A stretch of DNA of 64,000 nt from CBDCVY01 sp965223245 (lineage in GTDB: Bacteria; Nitrospinota; Nitrospinia; Nitrospinales; Nitrospinaceae), in assembly GCA_965223245.1 (NCBI GenBank), contig CBDCVY010000013.1, forward strand, positions 2,480,001 to 2,544,000, read 5' to 3'. The notes below the pieces were generated by a model that was not told the origin of the DNA, made no database searches, and worked only from the letters and a program-made list of their open reading frames with translations. The translations under genes were made by a program, and so were the position numbers. This document shows positions 8,134 through 16,857 of this stretch, piece after piece (the stretch's first letter is position 1; the number at the start of each line of letters is the position of its first letter).

Positions 8134-9984
8134 TTAAATAAGACCATGAAGAGTTCTCACTGTTTGCAAAAGTTCCCGGTCTTCGGGATAATTTGCGTCA
8201 ATAAAAATTGCCATAGCATCCCAAATCTCAATCGGCTCAAGATTGTTGCTAAGTTGGAGCGCAAACAGCAAGGCCTCCATCCAGCGGTCTGAATAGTTAG
8301 TTGGCAATACAGCTGGCTCATTGCAAGATAATCCATCTGACACAGTGCAGCTGACTCCGTACAACAAAGACCAAAAAGCCTGAGTGAAAGACACCACTGT
8401 GTAAGGAGTCTTAAATTCAATTTGAGTCGAGATATCATCTAAATCAGAAATGCATTCTGGATGAACAACCCTACCTGCACCACGTGAGATAAGCAGATTA
8501 AGCGAGCATTCAACATCGCTGTTTCCGGTCAATCGATAATCGAGATCGTATATACGTTGATATAAATAAAGCGCAAAAAGCTGCGCTATTATTTCTCTAT
8601 TTTCACCACTGATTCCATGGCCGTTGAAATTATCATAGTAATGGCCGATTTCGTGAAAGAGCGATCTTGTATGTAACGGCGGCAGAACCCCTACACTTAT
8701 TGCTGAACTATATTGAAAAGGATCACTAGCTTGCGGATCGTTACAGTTGACATGGTTACTCTGATTATCCCTGCAATGAATAACCAAAGGATGCGGGACT
8801 GGAAAACCGAAATCCTTTGTATCCGTCTCAGACAACCAAATGAAATTGTAATTGGCACTTACACCATCTAAGAAATCGAGGGCGGGGTTGACTATATTGA
8901 TTAAAGGTGATCGATGGCTAATCACAGGAGTGCTTGGGTGATGATCCCAAGTATAGGGATGTTGAGAACCATGAGTTACAAGCTCCCCCATCAATGGGTC
9001 TATGATGGCCAGAGCTAATTGTGTTTTAAAAAAAGTATCCTGTGCAAGGAGCTGGTTATTCAGGTTTGTCGCAGGGCCTGGATTACCCCCACGGAAATCG
9101 GTTTCAGGTTCGCCTGAAAGACATTGTGCACCTTCTAAAAATGATATCTCCTCAATACTTGTTCCCAAAGTTTCCTCAAAGTCCACTACAACATGCCGAG
9201 CTTTGTCTCCAAGTCTTGTTGGTCTCCATCCCACAGGATTACAATCTATATCAGGATGTGCTAGTAAATTGATAGTATTACTTTGGATCGTCGTGGGAAG
9301 GTTGTCACGAAATACCAGGTTCATATTTCGTGGATTGTCGTCGATTTCAGTTACCAATGCTCTCGCCTCTGGGGGGCGATCTTCAATGGCAATGAGGTCA
9401 CCTGTTGTCGCATTAACTAAAACGCTGCCCTTTATCAATTTACTGCTTGTCAGAAATGGAATTGTTATTTCACCTACATAAGCTATTTGCTTCAACGAGG
9501 GCAAGGCAACCAGCCGGACACTTTCAAGATCGAAATTATTCCCGCCTACTTCTCTTTTCCAGTGTTTGAGAATGGCTTTTCTCGCATGAACAATAGACAG
9601 GCGTTTATCAAATCCCAAATAATCAATGCTAGGATCGACCAAACTTCCTTTAATATGCACAACTTTCTTTCTATCACGTATTACAAGACTTATCTTTGCC
9701 TCGTCCTTATGGATCGGCAAGCCACGATAGTTTTGCACCAAACGTACAATCGATATTTTTGCGTTGTGGTAACTTTGAGATTCAATTTTCAACTGCTGAA
9801 GGACGGTTTCACTATCGCCTGTAAGATTCCAACTATGGGGATTCGATCTTACATAGTTTCGAAAAGCCTTAAGGGTTCTTTCTTCCAGAGATTCAACATT
9901 GGATGGTTCTACTTCAAATAATGCATCTAATTTATTTTGAGCACACGCCGACAGGAGAAAAAATAATAAAATTAAAATTCTCAT
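8134..9984 (-). CDS. Secreted M36/fungalysin-like metallopeptidase lipoprotein
   Basis: 616 aa. The N-terminus MRILILLFFLLSACAQ carries a lipobox (LSAC), so it is probably an outer-membrane or surface lipoprotein. Residues 30-210 resemble the FTP/PepSY propeptide of thermolysin- and fungalysin-type proteases (YRGLPIHKDEAKISLVIRD). The zinc motif HEIGH lies near residue 443 in LFHEIGHYYDNFNGHG, and a downstream ENREIIAQ offers the third ligand Glu, as in gluzincins. A GAGAGGTGAA binding site precedes the start. The 5' leader carries a variant of the hairpin shared with other secreted-protein genes here. Exact family (M36 or a relative) is uncertain. Confidence 0.75.
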   Translation of the reverse strand: MRILILLFFLLSACAQNKLDALFEVEPSNVESLEERTLKAFRNYVRSNPHSWNLTGDSETVLQQLKIESQSYHNAKISIVRLVQNYRGLPIHKDEAKISLVIRDRKKVVHIKGSLVDPSIDYLGFDKRLSIVHARKAILKHWKREVGGNNFDLESVRLVALPSLKQIAYVGEITIPFLTSSKLIKGSVLVNATTGDLIAIEDRPPEARALVTEIDDNPRNMNLVFRDNLPTTIQSNTINLLAHPDIDCNPVGWRPTRLGDKARHVVVDFEETLGTSIEEISFLEGAQCLSGEPETDFRGGNPGPATNLNNQLLAQDTFFKTQLALAIIDPLMGELVTHGSQHPYTWDHHPSTPVISHRSPLINIVNPALDFLDGVSANYNFIWLSETDTKDFGFPVPHPLVIHCRDNQSNHVNCNDPQASDPFQYSSAISVGVLPPLHTRSLFHEIGHYYDNFNGHGISGENREIIAQLFALYLYQRIYDLDYRLTGNSDVECSLNLLISRGAGRVVHPECISDLDDISTQIEFKTPYTVVSFTQAFWSLLYGVSCTVSDGLSCNEPAVLPTNYSDRWMEALLFALQLSNNLEPIEIWDAMAIFIDANYPEDRELLQTVRTLHGLI

Positions 9985-10143
9985 TTCACCTCTCCCTTAT
10001 TGTAAGAACAGAATTTATGGGCCTTGTAAAATCTAAAAACAATTTAATTTTTCCGCGAGATATTCTTTTTCGGTTTCCACTGTTTTTTTCAAACGATCTG
10101 AGTCAAAGAGCTAAAGAACAAATATCGGATTGATGCCCGTTAC

Positions 10144-10170
10144 CATTCTCTCTTCCAAAGAATTTCAGAC
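10144..10170 (-). promoter_or_regulatory. Leader hairpin, variant copy upstream of the M36-like gene
   Basis: On the minus strand the core reads GAAATTCTTTGGAAGAGAGA followed by ATG, with stem ATTCT/AGAAT. It aligns with the leader cores at 12312, 17536 and 32962, where the stem is ATTCC/GGAAT in the first two. The C-to-T and G-to-A changes are on opposite sides of the stem and preserve pairing. It lies about 160 bases before the gene start. Confidence 0.5.
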
Positions 10171-10310
10171 ACAAAACCCAGTTTCGTTCTTAGGCAACCA
10201 GGTTTACGGTTTTGCATCCCATGAGGCCACAAACTGAATCTTTGAAACTTTAACCTTAAATAGAAAGAATACCCGCCAAAATGAGTTTCCGGATTCGCCG
10301 AGTCAATTAC

Positions 10311-10850
10311 TCAATTGGTCCCTGTATTTGCCGGGTTAACGATTCTTTCCCCAAAGGTTCCATCCCCATTACTCAACCAAATACTTCGATCATTTCCTTT
10401 GCGGCGATCCCCTTCTTTGGTATACAAAGCCATGTAATCCGTTCGTCTATCTCCATTAAAGTCTCCCAGAAAGAAAGAATATCCATCGAAATGAGTTCCT
10501 GTGTTCGCCGAGTTAACGATTCTTTCCCCAAAGGTGCCATCCCCATTACTCAACCAAATACTCCGATCATTTCCTTTGCGGCGATCCCCTTCTTTGGTAT
10601 ACAAAGCCATGTAGTCCGTTCGTTTATCTCCATTAAAGTCTCCCAGAAAGAAAGAATATCCATCGAAATGAGTTCCTGTATTCGCAGAGTCAACTATTCT
10701 TGGCCCAAAGGTTCCATCCCCATTACTCAACCAAATACTCCGATCATTTCCCTTGCGTCGATTGCCTTCTCTTGTATACAAAGCCATATAATCCGTTTGT
10801 CCATCACCGTTAAAATCTCCAAAAAAGAAAGAATATCCATCAAAAGATGT
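10311..10850. repeat. Three tandem 177-bp FG-GAP coding repeats
   Basis: Three in-frame 177-bp units (59 codons) encode near-identical FG-GAP modules. The two 3'-proximal copies are the most alike, and the innermost copy differs more (FFFGDFNGDGQTD). Near identity at DNA level points to recent unequal recombination or gene conversion. A further decayed part-unit lies at about 10255-10310, beyond the stop codon. Confidence 0.85.
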
Positions 10851-12086
10851 GTTAACACTAGCCCAGAGTGCCTGGTTGCGGAAGCTGGTTCCCTGGTTCG
10901 CACCACCACCACCGGTACAGCCGGCATTAGTGTGGATGCCGACAGCAATACCCGGATTGGCTTTATCAATGACCGGGCCTCCGGAGTTCCCTCCTTGTGA
11001 ATCTGCCTGATAACGGATGGTGGAATTATTAGCCGAGGAAGGTTCGTGCGATTTCACCTCGCCGCTGTCTGTCTGCAAAGTCTGGTTATCTGAGTTTCGC
11101 GGCGGACGTCTGCCAAAACCAGGTCCCGGGCCGTCAACACCATAGCCTGTGATGGTTACATTGGCAGGGGCAGAAGTGTTCGATAGCCTAAAAGCATCGC
11201 CTTGCGCCTGCTGTGGCATTTGCCCGGTCTGCGTGTTAGCAAAAACCTTCAGCGTAGCCCAGTCATTTCCGATTTGAGTATTGTTCCCGGAAGATACTAT
11301 TGAGCTTTGGTCAATTATATATTGGTCATTAGCCCCTGGGGCAACCGTTGTACCATCCGCCAGGCTGGGTGGAACTTTAAATTGCAATACCTGTGTGCCA
11401 GTGCCGATGCAATGCCCTGCAGTTAGAATCTGGCCGTCATCCACCAGCCAGCCGGTGCATCCAATAGGCATGATGCGACCCACGCGAGGATCATTGGCGG
11501 CCACGCGATCATCGCCGAAGCAAATAGATTCCGGCTCACCCACATCTGGACCCGAGGGTTTTTGCTTTTGTGCTTTCTCGTCGGTGATGATGAAGTTTCT
11601 CAACTGCCCACCAAATATGGCTTGCAGTTCGGCGGGTGCGACCACAGCACCCTCGGACTCCAATAGGATGTTGCTTTCAGGTTGTGTCGGCAAGCCCACG
11701 ACTACCTTACCAAAACTGGCTTTTACACCTTCCCCCTCAAGCGTCACAGTCAATTTATCTCCGTTGAATATAACGGTACTGCCTTTGAATTGCTCCAGCA
11801 TATTCTGCGTCAAATCCTGGTGACTATCCCCAGCGGAAACGGTGATCTTACCCTGCTCTCCAAGCTCAAAATTTGTAAAACTTAATTGAAGCCATTGGGC
11901 ACCTGGAATTGAAACTTCATTTTTCCCAATTTTTAACTTCTCAAAGATAGGTTGCAACGCTTCAGGAGCGGCGTCAGCACTTACCTCAGCGCGGGCAGCA
12001 GGCGCGATCTCAGCGATGGCGAAAGCAGGTAAGATGGCGGAGGCAATCACTATCAGGAAGGCTAATTTTAGAAAATTTCTCAACAT
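10311..12086 (-). CDS. Secreted trypsin-like serine protease with FG-GAP repeats
   Basis: 591 aa from the ATG at 12086, chosen for its AGAGGAGAAACTACC ribosome site and the following signal peptide (MLRNFLKLAFLIVIASAIL...AFA). The S1 domain shows LTAGHC (His near 225), NDWATLKVF (Asp near 277) and GNSGGP (Ser near 367). C-terminal to it are three near-identical 59-residue FG-GAP/VCBS units with Ca-binding DFNGDKRTD and SNGDGTFG motifs. The protein is likely exported and calcium-stabilised. After the stop the same frame continues as eroded repeat sequence (VIDSANPETHFGGYS), so the array was once longer. It has its own sigma70 promoter at 12381-12409. Confidence 0.88.
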   Translation of the reverse strand: MLRNFLKLAFLIVIASAILPAFAIAEIAPAARAEVSADAAPEALQPIFEKLKIGKNEVSIPGAQWLQLSFTNFELGEQGKITVSAGDSHQDLTQNMLEQFKGSTVIFNGDKLTVTLEGEGVKASFGKVVVGLPTQPESNILLESEGAVVAPAELQAIFGGQLRNFIITDEKAQKQKPSGPDVGEPESICFGDDRVAANDPRVGRIMPIGCTGWLVDDGQILTAGHCIGTGTQVLQFKVPPSLADGTTVAPGANDQYIIDQSSIVSSGNNTQIGNDWATLKVFANTQTGQMPQQAQGDAFRLSNTSAPANVTITGYGVDGPGPGFGRRPPRNSDNQTLQTDSGEVKSHEPSSANNSTIRYQADSQGGNSGGPVIDKANPGIAVGIHTNAGCTGGGGANQGTSFRNQALWASVNTSFDGYSFFFGDFNGDGQTDYMALYTREGNRRKGNDRSIWLSNGDGTFGPRIVDSANTGTHFDGYSFFLGDFNGDKRTDYMALYTKEGDRRKGNDRSIWLSNGDGTFGERIVNSANTGTHFDGYSFFLGDFNGDRRTDYMALYTKEGDRRKGNDRSIWLSNGDGTFGERIVNPANTGTN

Positions 12087-12311
12087 GGTAGTTTCTCCTC
12101 TGATATAAGAATTGACTTCTTTATCGGTTAGCCCATAGAGACATAAAAGAAAAGCGAACTCTTCTAAAGGTACATGCAGGCTCAAAGCTAATTTCAATTT
12201 TTAAAAGAAAACGAATGCAGGAAGGAAAAACCAATAATTAGAGAAAAATTAATTTTCTCACTACCCTCCCTCAATTACCTAAACAACACCACAATGGTAA
12301 ATAACCAACAT

Positions 12312-12340
12312 CATTCCCTCTCCCAAAGGAATTCCCAGGT
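12312..12340 (-). promoter_or_regulatory. Shared leader hairpin upstream of the trypsin/FG-GAP gene
   Basis: Minus-strand core CCTGGGAATTCCTTTGGGAG then AGGGAATG; stem ATTCC/GGAAT around a purine-rich loop. It is near-identical to the core at 17536-17565 and related to 32962 and 10144. It lies about 40 bases downstream of the promoter and about 230 bases before the start codon, so it would sit in a long 5' UTR. Confidence 0.6.
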
Positions 12341-12380
12341 TCAAAGCAATATTTTGGTACTATTTAAGTTATTAAAAGAG

Positions 12381-12409
12381 ATTTTACTATTCCGAAATTT
12401 TCATGTCAA
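12381..12409 (-). promoter_or_regulatory. Sigma70 promoter of the trypsin/FG-GAP gene
   Basis: Minus strand: TTGACA (12404-12409), a 17-base spacer and TAAAAT (12381-12386). The spacer end GGAATAG and the flanks match the promoter at 17605-17633, so the two are duplicates of one promoter. Confidence 0.8.
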
Positions 12410-12552
12410 CCAAGTATATCGGATCAATTTAAATTTTTTAGTTTGACATCCGTAGTATCTATTTCTAAATCCGCTCTACTATTTCGCGTTCTTGGTAGCA
12501 CTGGAAACCATTTCAATAATTTTGAATTTAGAATGTCGATTTATTTTTTGCG

Positions 12553-12767
12553 CCGGAATGGGTTTGATCGCCGTTCCCGATTACGCCGGTCAGGCTTTAG
12601 TGAAAGATAAAAAACTGTATCCCATAGGAGCGATGGAAAACGTTCACGAAGAAACCTTTCTCGTGTCCTCCCCGCGGACGATCACCAACCCCGTCGCCGA
12701 TTACCTGATGGAAGAGTTCGACCTGCTGTTCCACCAGGCCACCAAACCCGAATCTTCAGAACTATAA
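12553..12767 (+). pseudogene. Detached 3' fragment of the LysR gene; right 211-bp direct repeat
   Basis: Bases 12553-12763 equal 4283-4493 exactly and encode the last ~70 residues of the NhaR-like regulator (GMGLIAVPDYAGQALVKDKK onward), ending in TAA at 12765. There is no start codon context or DNA-binding domain, so it is not a functional regulator. It sits between the trypsin promoter and the RiPP-like operon. Full identity argues that the duplication is recent or maintained by recombination. Confidence 0.92.
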
Positions 12768-12833
12768 AAAACTATCGAGGTCCAAGGGAAAAAATTTAAC
12801 TAACCATTCCGAGCATTGACATATGGATAGAAG

Positions 12834-13937
12834 TTAATGGTTTAGTTTTATTGATTTTTTAAGGGTCTCCACAAGAACGTGCGCCGCAAAATCAATCTGT
12901 TCAGCACTATGTGCAGCCGTAATACTCAGAATAATACGAAAAACCTTTCCACTATGTTGAAACAAGACCCCTACACCACGATTCTGCAATTCATTCACAA
13001 AAAACTCAGGATCAGAAACATTTGGAGGGACGATAGATTGGACAGGGAAAAGCGGAGCCATTTCCAAGAAACCTGCCCTATGTAAAATAGTTTGAAATTT
13101 TCTTATATTTGCAATTAGATTTGTCCTGAGTTCGTCACCTTTTGATTCATTGATGTCGAGAGCATTTTCAACTGCATGCAAAAGAGGAAAACAGGGACTG
13201 CTGCAATGCTCTAATGTTAGGCTATTCATTCGGAACCAATTGATCATACGGGCACTTCCAGACAACATCGCTATTGGAACTCCAAACCCTTTGGCAAGTG
13301 AACTAACAAGAACGATATTGGATGGGTCGAAACCGTGCCATCGAATTGAACCTCCTCCCCTCAACCCGAAAGGAAAACACAAATTAGAGGAATGACCTAG
13401 CAAACCAATTGCCTGAGTGTCATCAACCACAACAATGCCACCATAAGGTTCAATAGCTTGCAAGTAGTAAGGTAAGGGCATCGGGATCCTTGTCACAGAA
13501 CTGACACCATCAAGGACAACAATTGGGCGTTTCTTATGGCGCGCGTTCTCTGACAATAGAGAAGCAAAACCTTCATGTGAACCTTGCGAAAAAGAATAGC
13601 TGGGTACTCCTTTAGCAACAGCTCGCTCAATACCCCACCGGGCAATTGGGTAGACCTCATCATCATAATAAATAGCAATTTCATCACTTGATGACATGGC
13701 ATCGAACAAATCCCAGAAAAGATGCAATGTCGATGCAGCAAACAACCCGGCTTCGCAACCCTGAAGCAAAGCCAGTTGCTGCGCGATTGCATTAGAAAGT
13801 GGATTATCTTCATTCAAAAAAGATGGCGGGGAACTCAGTGCTTCCCATGAACGCAATTCGTTTTGAGTGTGCCGCAAACCAAGATAACAAACATTCGAAA
13901 AATCAACTTTCCTTTTATTCAAAGCCAAATTCTCCAT
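12834..13937 (-). CDS. PLP-dependent alpha-oxoamine-synthase-like enzyme
   Basis: 367 aa, fold type I. The Schiff-base Lys is K216 in VSSLAKGFGVPIAML, and the Asp that binds the pyridine nitrogen is D172 in VVVDDTQAIGLLG. In 8-amino-7-oxononanoate synthase (BioF), KBL and ALA synthase this site reads DEAHSxGxxG, so the usual His is Gln here. A biotin role is unlikely: no bio genes are near, and it follows two small peptide genes and a PatA/PatG-type protease in one minus-strand unit. Condensation of an acyl donor with an amino acid or a peptide end, as tailoring of the CX3C peptides, is an inference. The start has only a weak GGA ribosome site. Confidence 0.72.
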   Translation of the reverse strand: MENLALNKRKVDFSNVCYLGLRHTQNELRSWEALSSPPSFLNEDNPLSNAIAQQLALLQGCEAGLFAASTLHLFWDLFDAMSSSDEIAIYYDDEVYPIARWGIERAVAKGVPSYSFSQGSHEGFASLLSENARHKKRPIVVLDGVSSVTRIPMPLPYYLQAIEPYGGIVVVDDTQAIGLLGHSSNLCFPFGLRGGGSIRWHGFDPSNIVLVSSLAKGFGVPIAMLSGSARMINWFRMNSLTLEHCSSPCFPLLHAVENALDINESKGDELRTNLIANIRKFQTILHRAGFLEMAPLFPVQSIVPPNVSDPEFFVNELQNRGVGVLFQHSGKVFRIILSITAAHSAEQIDFAAHVLVETLKKSIKLNH

Positions 13938-13996
13938 ATTATCTTGGTCCGCAGAACACTAATAAATTATGCAAACTACTTAGTTCGCTGGTTTCT

Positions 13997-14176
13997 TTAA
14001 CATGCTCTCTTACAAATTGCGTATGCAGCTTTACATCCCTTCTTACATATCCACCTTCTGCCTCTATTTATCCATTTTCCAATAAGTTGAGGCTCTATAC
14101 CAGAGTCACCCGTGTAACCAAAAGCATCACTACGACCTTCTCTTTGAATTCCTTGAATTTGTTTTGGAAGTTTCAT
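13997..14176 (-). CDS. Candidate RiPP precursor B, twin CX3C peptide (59 aa)
   Basis: A clear ribosome site (AAGGAGAAAATA) precedes ATG at 14176. The peptide starts MKLPKQIQGIQREGRSDAFG and ends WICKKGCKAAYAICKRAC. It is strongly basic at the C-terminus, with Cys at 44, 48, 55 and 59 forming two CX3C motifs. The first residues (MKLPxxxxGIxR) and the ribosome site match peptide A 120 bases upstream, as expected of paralogous precursors with a conserved leader and variable core. The two CX3C pairs could form a disulfide-linked helical hairpin or be sites of thioether or metal chemistry (inference). It lies between the subtilase and the oxoamine-synthase-like gene. Confidence 0.75.
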   Translation of the reverse strand: MKLPKQIQGIQREGRSDAFGYTGDSGIEPQLIGKWINRGRRWICKKGCKAAYAICKRAC

Positions 14177-14295
14177 TATTTTCTCCTTAAATTAAAGTCC
14201 AAGATAATAAGCAGTCAGGAAACTAAATCGCCAACTAACTTCATGTGGCTAGAAATACCTACTGCCCAGAATTAATCATTACTTTTTATACAACC

Positions 14296-14463
14296 TCAAT
14301 CTCGACAATTATCTAGACAAGCTGTATGTTTATCACTACCAATTTCATAAACGTCATGACATGTATCTTCACAAAATGCGTCTTGCGCCGCAATCCCACC
14401 CACAATCACGTACTCGCCGCGGAAAGTACGATCAATACCTCTTAGTTCTTCTGGCAATTTCAT
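14296..14463 (-). CDS. Candidate RiPP precursor A, twin CX3C peptide (55 aa)
   Basis: ATG at 14463 with a GAGGAGAAAATACA ribosome site. It starts MKLPEELRGIDRTFRGEYVI and carries CEDTC (31-35) and CLDNC (49-53), two CX3C motifs separated by 13 residues, in an acidic C-terminal half. It shares the leader start with peptide B but has the opposite charge, which could allow a two-peptide product (inference). A GG in IVGGIAAQDAF resembles a double-glycine cleavage point and is followed by the Cys-rich part. It begins 83 bases after the PatA/PatG-like subtilase stop, in the same direction. Confidence 0.75.
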   Translation of the reverse strand: MKLPEELRGIDRTFRGEYVIVGGIAAQDAFCEDTCHDVYEIGSDKHTACLDNCRD

Positions 14464-14545
14464 TGTATTTTCTCCTCAATTAGATACTACTAAAATAAAT
14501 TTTTTAGGTCTTACCTCAATCAACACATATTCCTATTCGTTATGT

Positions 14546-16783
14546 TCAACGACTTCTAAAATGCTGCGGCTCACCCAGCAAAACAGGGACCACATCACTC
14601 ACATCAATGGTATAACGCAGTACCATCTTGGATCGCATGATATTTTCTGCATCGAAAAAAGACACATTTACATCATAGCATTCTGAATCTTTTCGGCATG
14701 TTGGACTTGGTTTCACATCAATACCCTCTAAGTCTGTTTCCCACTCCACTTTGAATTTCTTACCCAGGTTCAAGGCAATTTGAAAACTTTGCGTTGCTGC
14801 AAAATTCAAAGCACGCTCTTCTCCTGCGATTCCCTTGTTGCGAGATTCTTCAAATAATCGCCGTGTAATCCTCTCCATAAGCAGTTTTTGTCTATACTTA
14901 TCTTTTCCGGCCTCACTTGTGTCGTTAGGATCGTAATCCGTGTAAATATCTAATATGGAATTTAGATTCCATGACTTTGTACCCCTCATATTTGGAGAAA
15001 TAACAGGGATCTCCATGCCATTCATCAATTGAGCTGTCCCACTAATTTTTCCTGGAACAGCAATACGCTCAATGATAGGGACCACCCGACCTGTTTTTTT
15101 GCTTATGGAACGATTCGGTTCTTGTCCGTTATGCGTATCCAAAGAAGGATGCGTGAACATATTCAATGGCCCTATATCATGCTCAGAATCAAGAGGGCTA
15201 TGATCATCAGCGTAGCCCTCAAATTCCATAAGAAAATGCACTAATTCAAAGTAACCCTCTTCAGAAAAATCACCAGAGGGTTGAATAGCATAAATAGGAG
15301 ATTCATCTTGAGTTAACACCCAAATCACATCTTTAGCATCATACAGGTGTGGCTTGTGATGTCTGACTTTCTCTTTAGCTTTCCCAGAGCCTGATTTCGG
15401 GGTAAACGTTTCTTTCCATCCTAATAAATGTCGCACAAGGTGCGAATTGTTTCTAATATTCAAATGTCCACCTGAGTCAAAGGTATCCGCAGTTTGTTGT
15501 AAGGAATCGACCCTAGCCAGGGTTCCAAAATCTGTGGTCAAACCACCGATGGCATAAACCAACTCTCCATTTTTTTGGCAACTACAAGCAGAAGCTACGA
15601 TCGCCGGAGAAGTCTCAACATTGGGTTTGGTACTCACATTTTCGCTAGCCACTACATTGGGTTTTTCTATTACATCTTCTATCTTCTCTTTGGCACTTGC
15701 CTCATCAATTTGAGGATTTAAAGTTGAAACGGGCTCACCTTCCACATAAGTTGGATGATCCCTCGAGCTCTCTTCATCTAAATTTATTTGCTTCGTTGTG
15801 TTTAATATCTCTGGCATACCACATCTCCCTTTTATTTGGTTTTTTTTAAAATTATAAATAAGCTTTACTGCACCCATAATATCCAATCTGCCTGCCAGTA
15901 AACGTCGGCAATCTGATACCTTCTGATATTCACATCCCAAAGCACTTTCCAGAATAGAGTCTCTAACAATTTGAACATTCGGCTCTAAACCATGTGCTTT
16001 TTGTAAACTCAGCAATAATGCGACCACTCCTGAAATGATTGGAGTCGCAAAACTAGTCCCCGTCCTAGTTGTCACTCTATTTCCTGGAAGAGCTCCGAGA
16101 ATGTTGACTCCGGGAGCAAGTAGTCCTTTGTTTTGATATTCACTTCCCCAATTACTAAATTCCATTGGTTCCCCATCGTCATCCATAGCACCCACAGTTA
16201 GAACTGTGGGCAAAGCTCCGGGAACATGCAAGCAGGAGCAACCATCATTTCCAGCCGATGCTACAATGAGTCGACCCTGCTGATGACATTCCTGAACAAC
16301 TTCCTTTAGCATTGGATGGGCAATCCCGGTATAAGAGTATTGTCCTCCACTCACATTAATTACATTTGCTCCAGCATTTAAGGCAACTCGGATCGCTCGA
16401 GCGAGATCTGGCTGTGAACAAGGAGCAATGCCCCCTTTGGAATCATCACGGAAGATGGGAATGACCAACCCTCGACATTGCGGAGCTAACCCTTTCACTG
16501 AACTTTCATGATTCCCAAAAATTATGCTGGCAACATGAGTACCATGTTCGCTAGCTGGGCCATTGACAATTCCCGGCTCCATTAAATCTATTTGTTTTAT
16601 ATCTGAATTGTTAAAACTGGGATGAGTCAAGTCACATGGTCCATCTAATATCGCAATCGTAATCTCATCATCTCCTAATGTATGCTGCCACAAATCCGAC
16701 AAACCATTCAAAGGTGGAGCCGTTTTTTGAGATATAGGCATTCCATCAGACGCAACAACTTCCTGTTTAATTGAATCTTGCAT
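14546..16783 (-). CDS. PatA/PatG-type subtilisin-like maturation protease
   Basis: 745 aa. The N-terminal S8 domain (about 30-320) has the triad D47 (AILDGP), H80 (EHGTHVAS) and S244 (GTSFATP), with oxyanion N179 (SAGNDG). The segment NDGCSCLHVPGALP and GLAPQCRGLVIPIF are characteristic of PatA/PatG proteases, which cleave cyanobactin precursors. A linker with Glu/Pro/Lys leads to a second domain from about residue 400 (GELVYAIGGLTTDFGTLARV ... VVPVLLGEPQHFRSR), matching the C-terminal domain of the same family. No signal peptide is present, so it acts in the cytoplasm. The two CX3C peptides encoded just downstream are its likely substrates. Confidence 0.85.
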   Translation of the reverse strand: MQDSIKQEVVASDGMPISQKTAPPLNGLSDLWQHTLGDDEITIAILDGPCDLTHPSFNNSDIKQIDLMEPGIVNGPASEHGTHVASIIFGNHESSVKGLAPQCRGLVIPIFRDDSKGGIAPCSQPDLARAIRVALNAGANVINVSGGQYSYTGIAHPMLKEVVQECHQQGRLIVASAGNDGCSCLHVPGALPTVLTVGAMDDDGEPMEFSNWGSEYQNKGLLAPGVNILGALPGNRVTTRTGTSFATPIISGVVALLLSLQKAHGLEPNVQIVRDSILESALGCEYQKVSDCRRLLAGRLDIMGAVKLIYNFKKNQIKGRCGMPEILNTTKQINLDEESSRDHPTYVEGEPVSTLNPQIDEASAKEKIEDVIEKPNVVASENVSTKPNVETSPAIVASACSCQKNGELVYAIGGLTTDFGTLARVDSLQQTADTFDSGGHLNIRNNSHLVRHLLGWKETFTPKSGSGKAKEKVRHHKPHLYDAKDVIWVLTQDESPIYAIQPSGDFSEEGYFELVHFLMEFEGYADDHSPLDSEHDIGPLNMFTHPSLDTHNGQEPNRSISKKTGRVVPIIERIAVPGKISGTAQLMNGMEIPVISPNMRGTKSWNLNSILDIYTDYDPNDTSEAGKDKYRQKLLMERITRRLFEESRNKGIAGEERALNFAATQSFQIALNLGKKFKVEWETDLEGIDVKPSPTCRKDSECYDVNVSFFDAENIMRSKMVLRYTIDVSDVVPVLLGEPQHFRSR

Positions 16784-16857
16784 AATGAGTCCAACTTTTT
16801 CTAAATATTCAACTTTTAATAATTCCGAAAAAACAATTTCTATGCACTTTTGTTCTC

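Noticed and set aside
10311..10850. Possible CRISPR-like array
   Set aside because: The units are 177 bp, in frame and encode FG-GAP modules; no spacers or cas genes.
10281..11000. Plus-strand frame with regular internal repeats opposite the FG-GAP region
   Set aside because: The repeats are the complement of the 177-bp FG-GAP units; no start signal. The trypsin domain on the minus strand is clearly the real gene.
12834..13937. Biotin synthesis gene bioF
   Set aside because: No other bio gene is nearby, the DEAH-type motif has Gln in place of His, and the operon context is peptide maturation.
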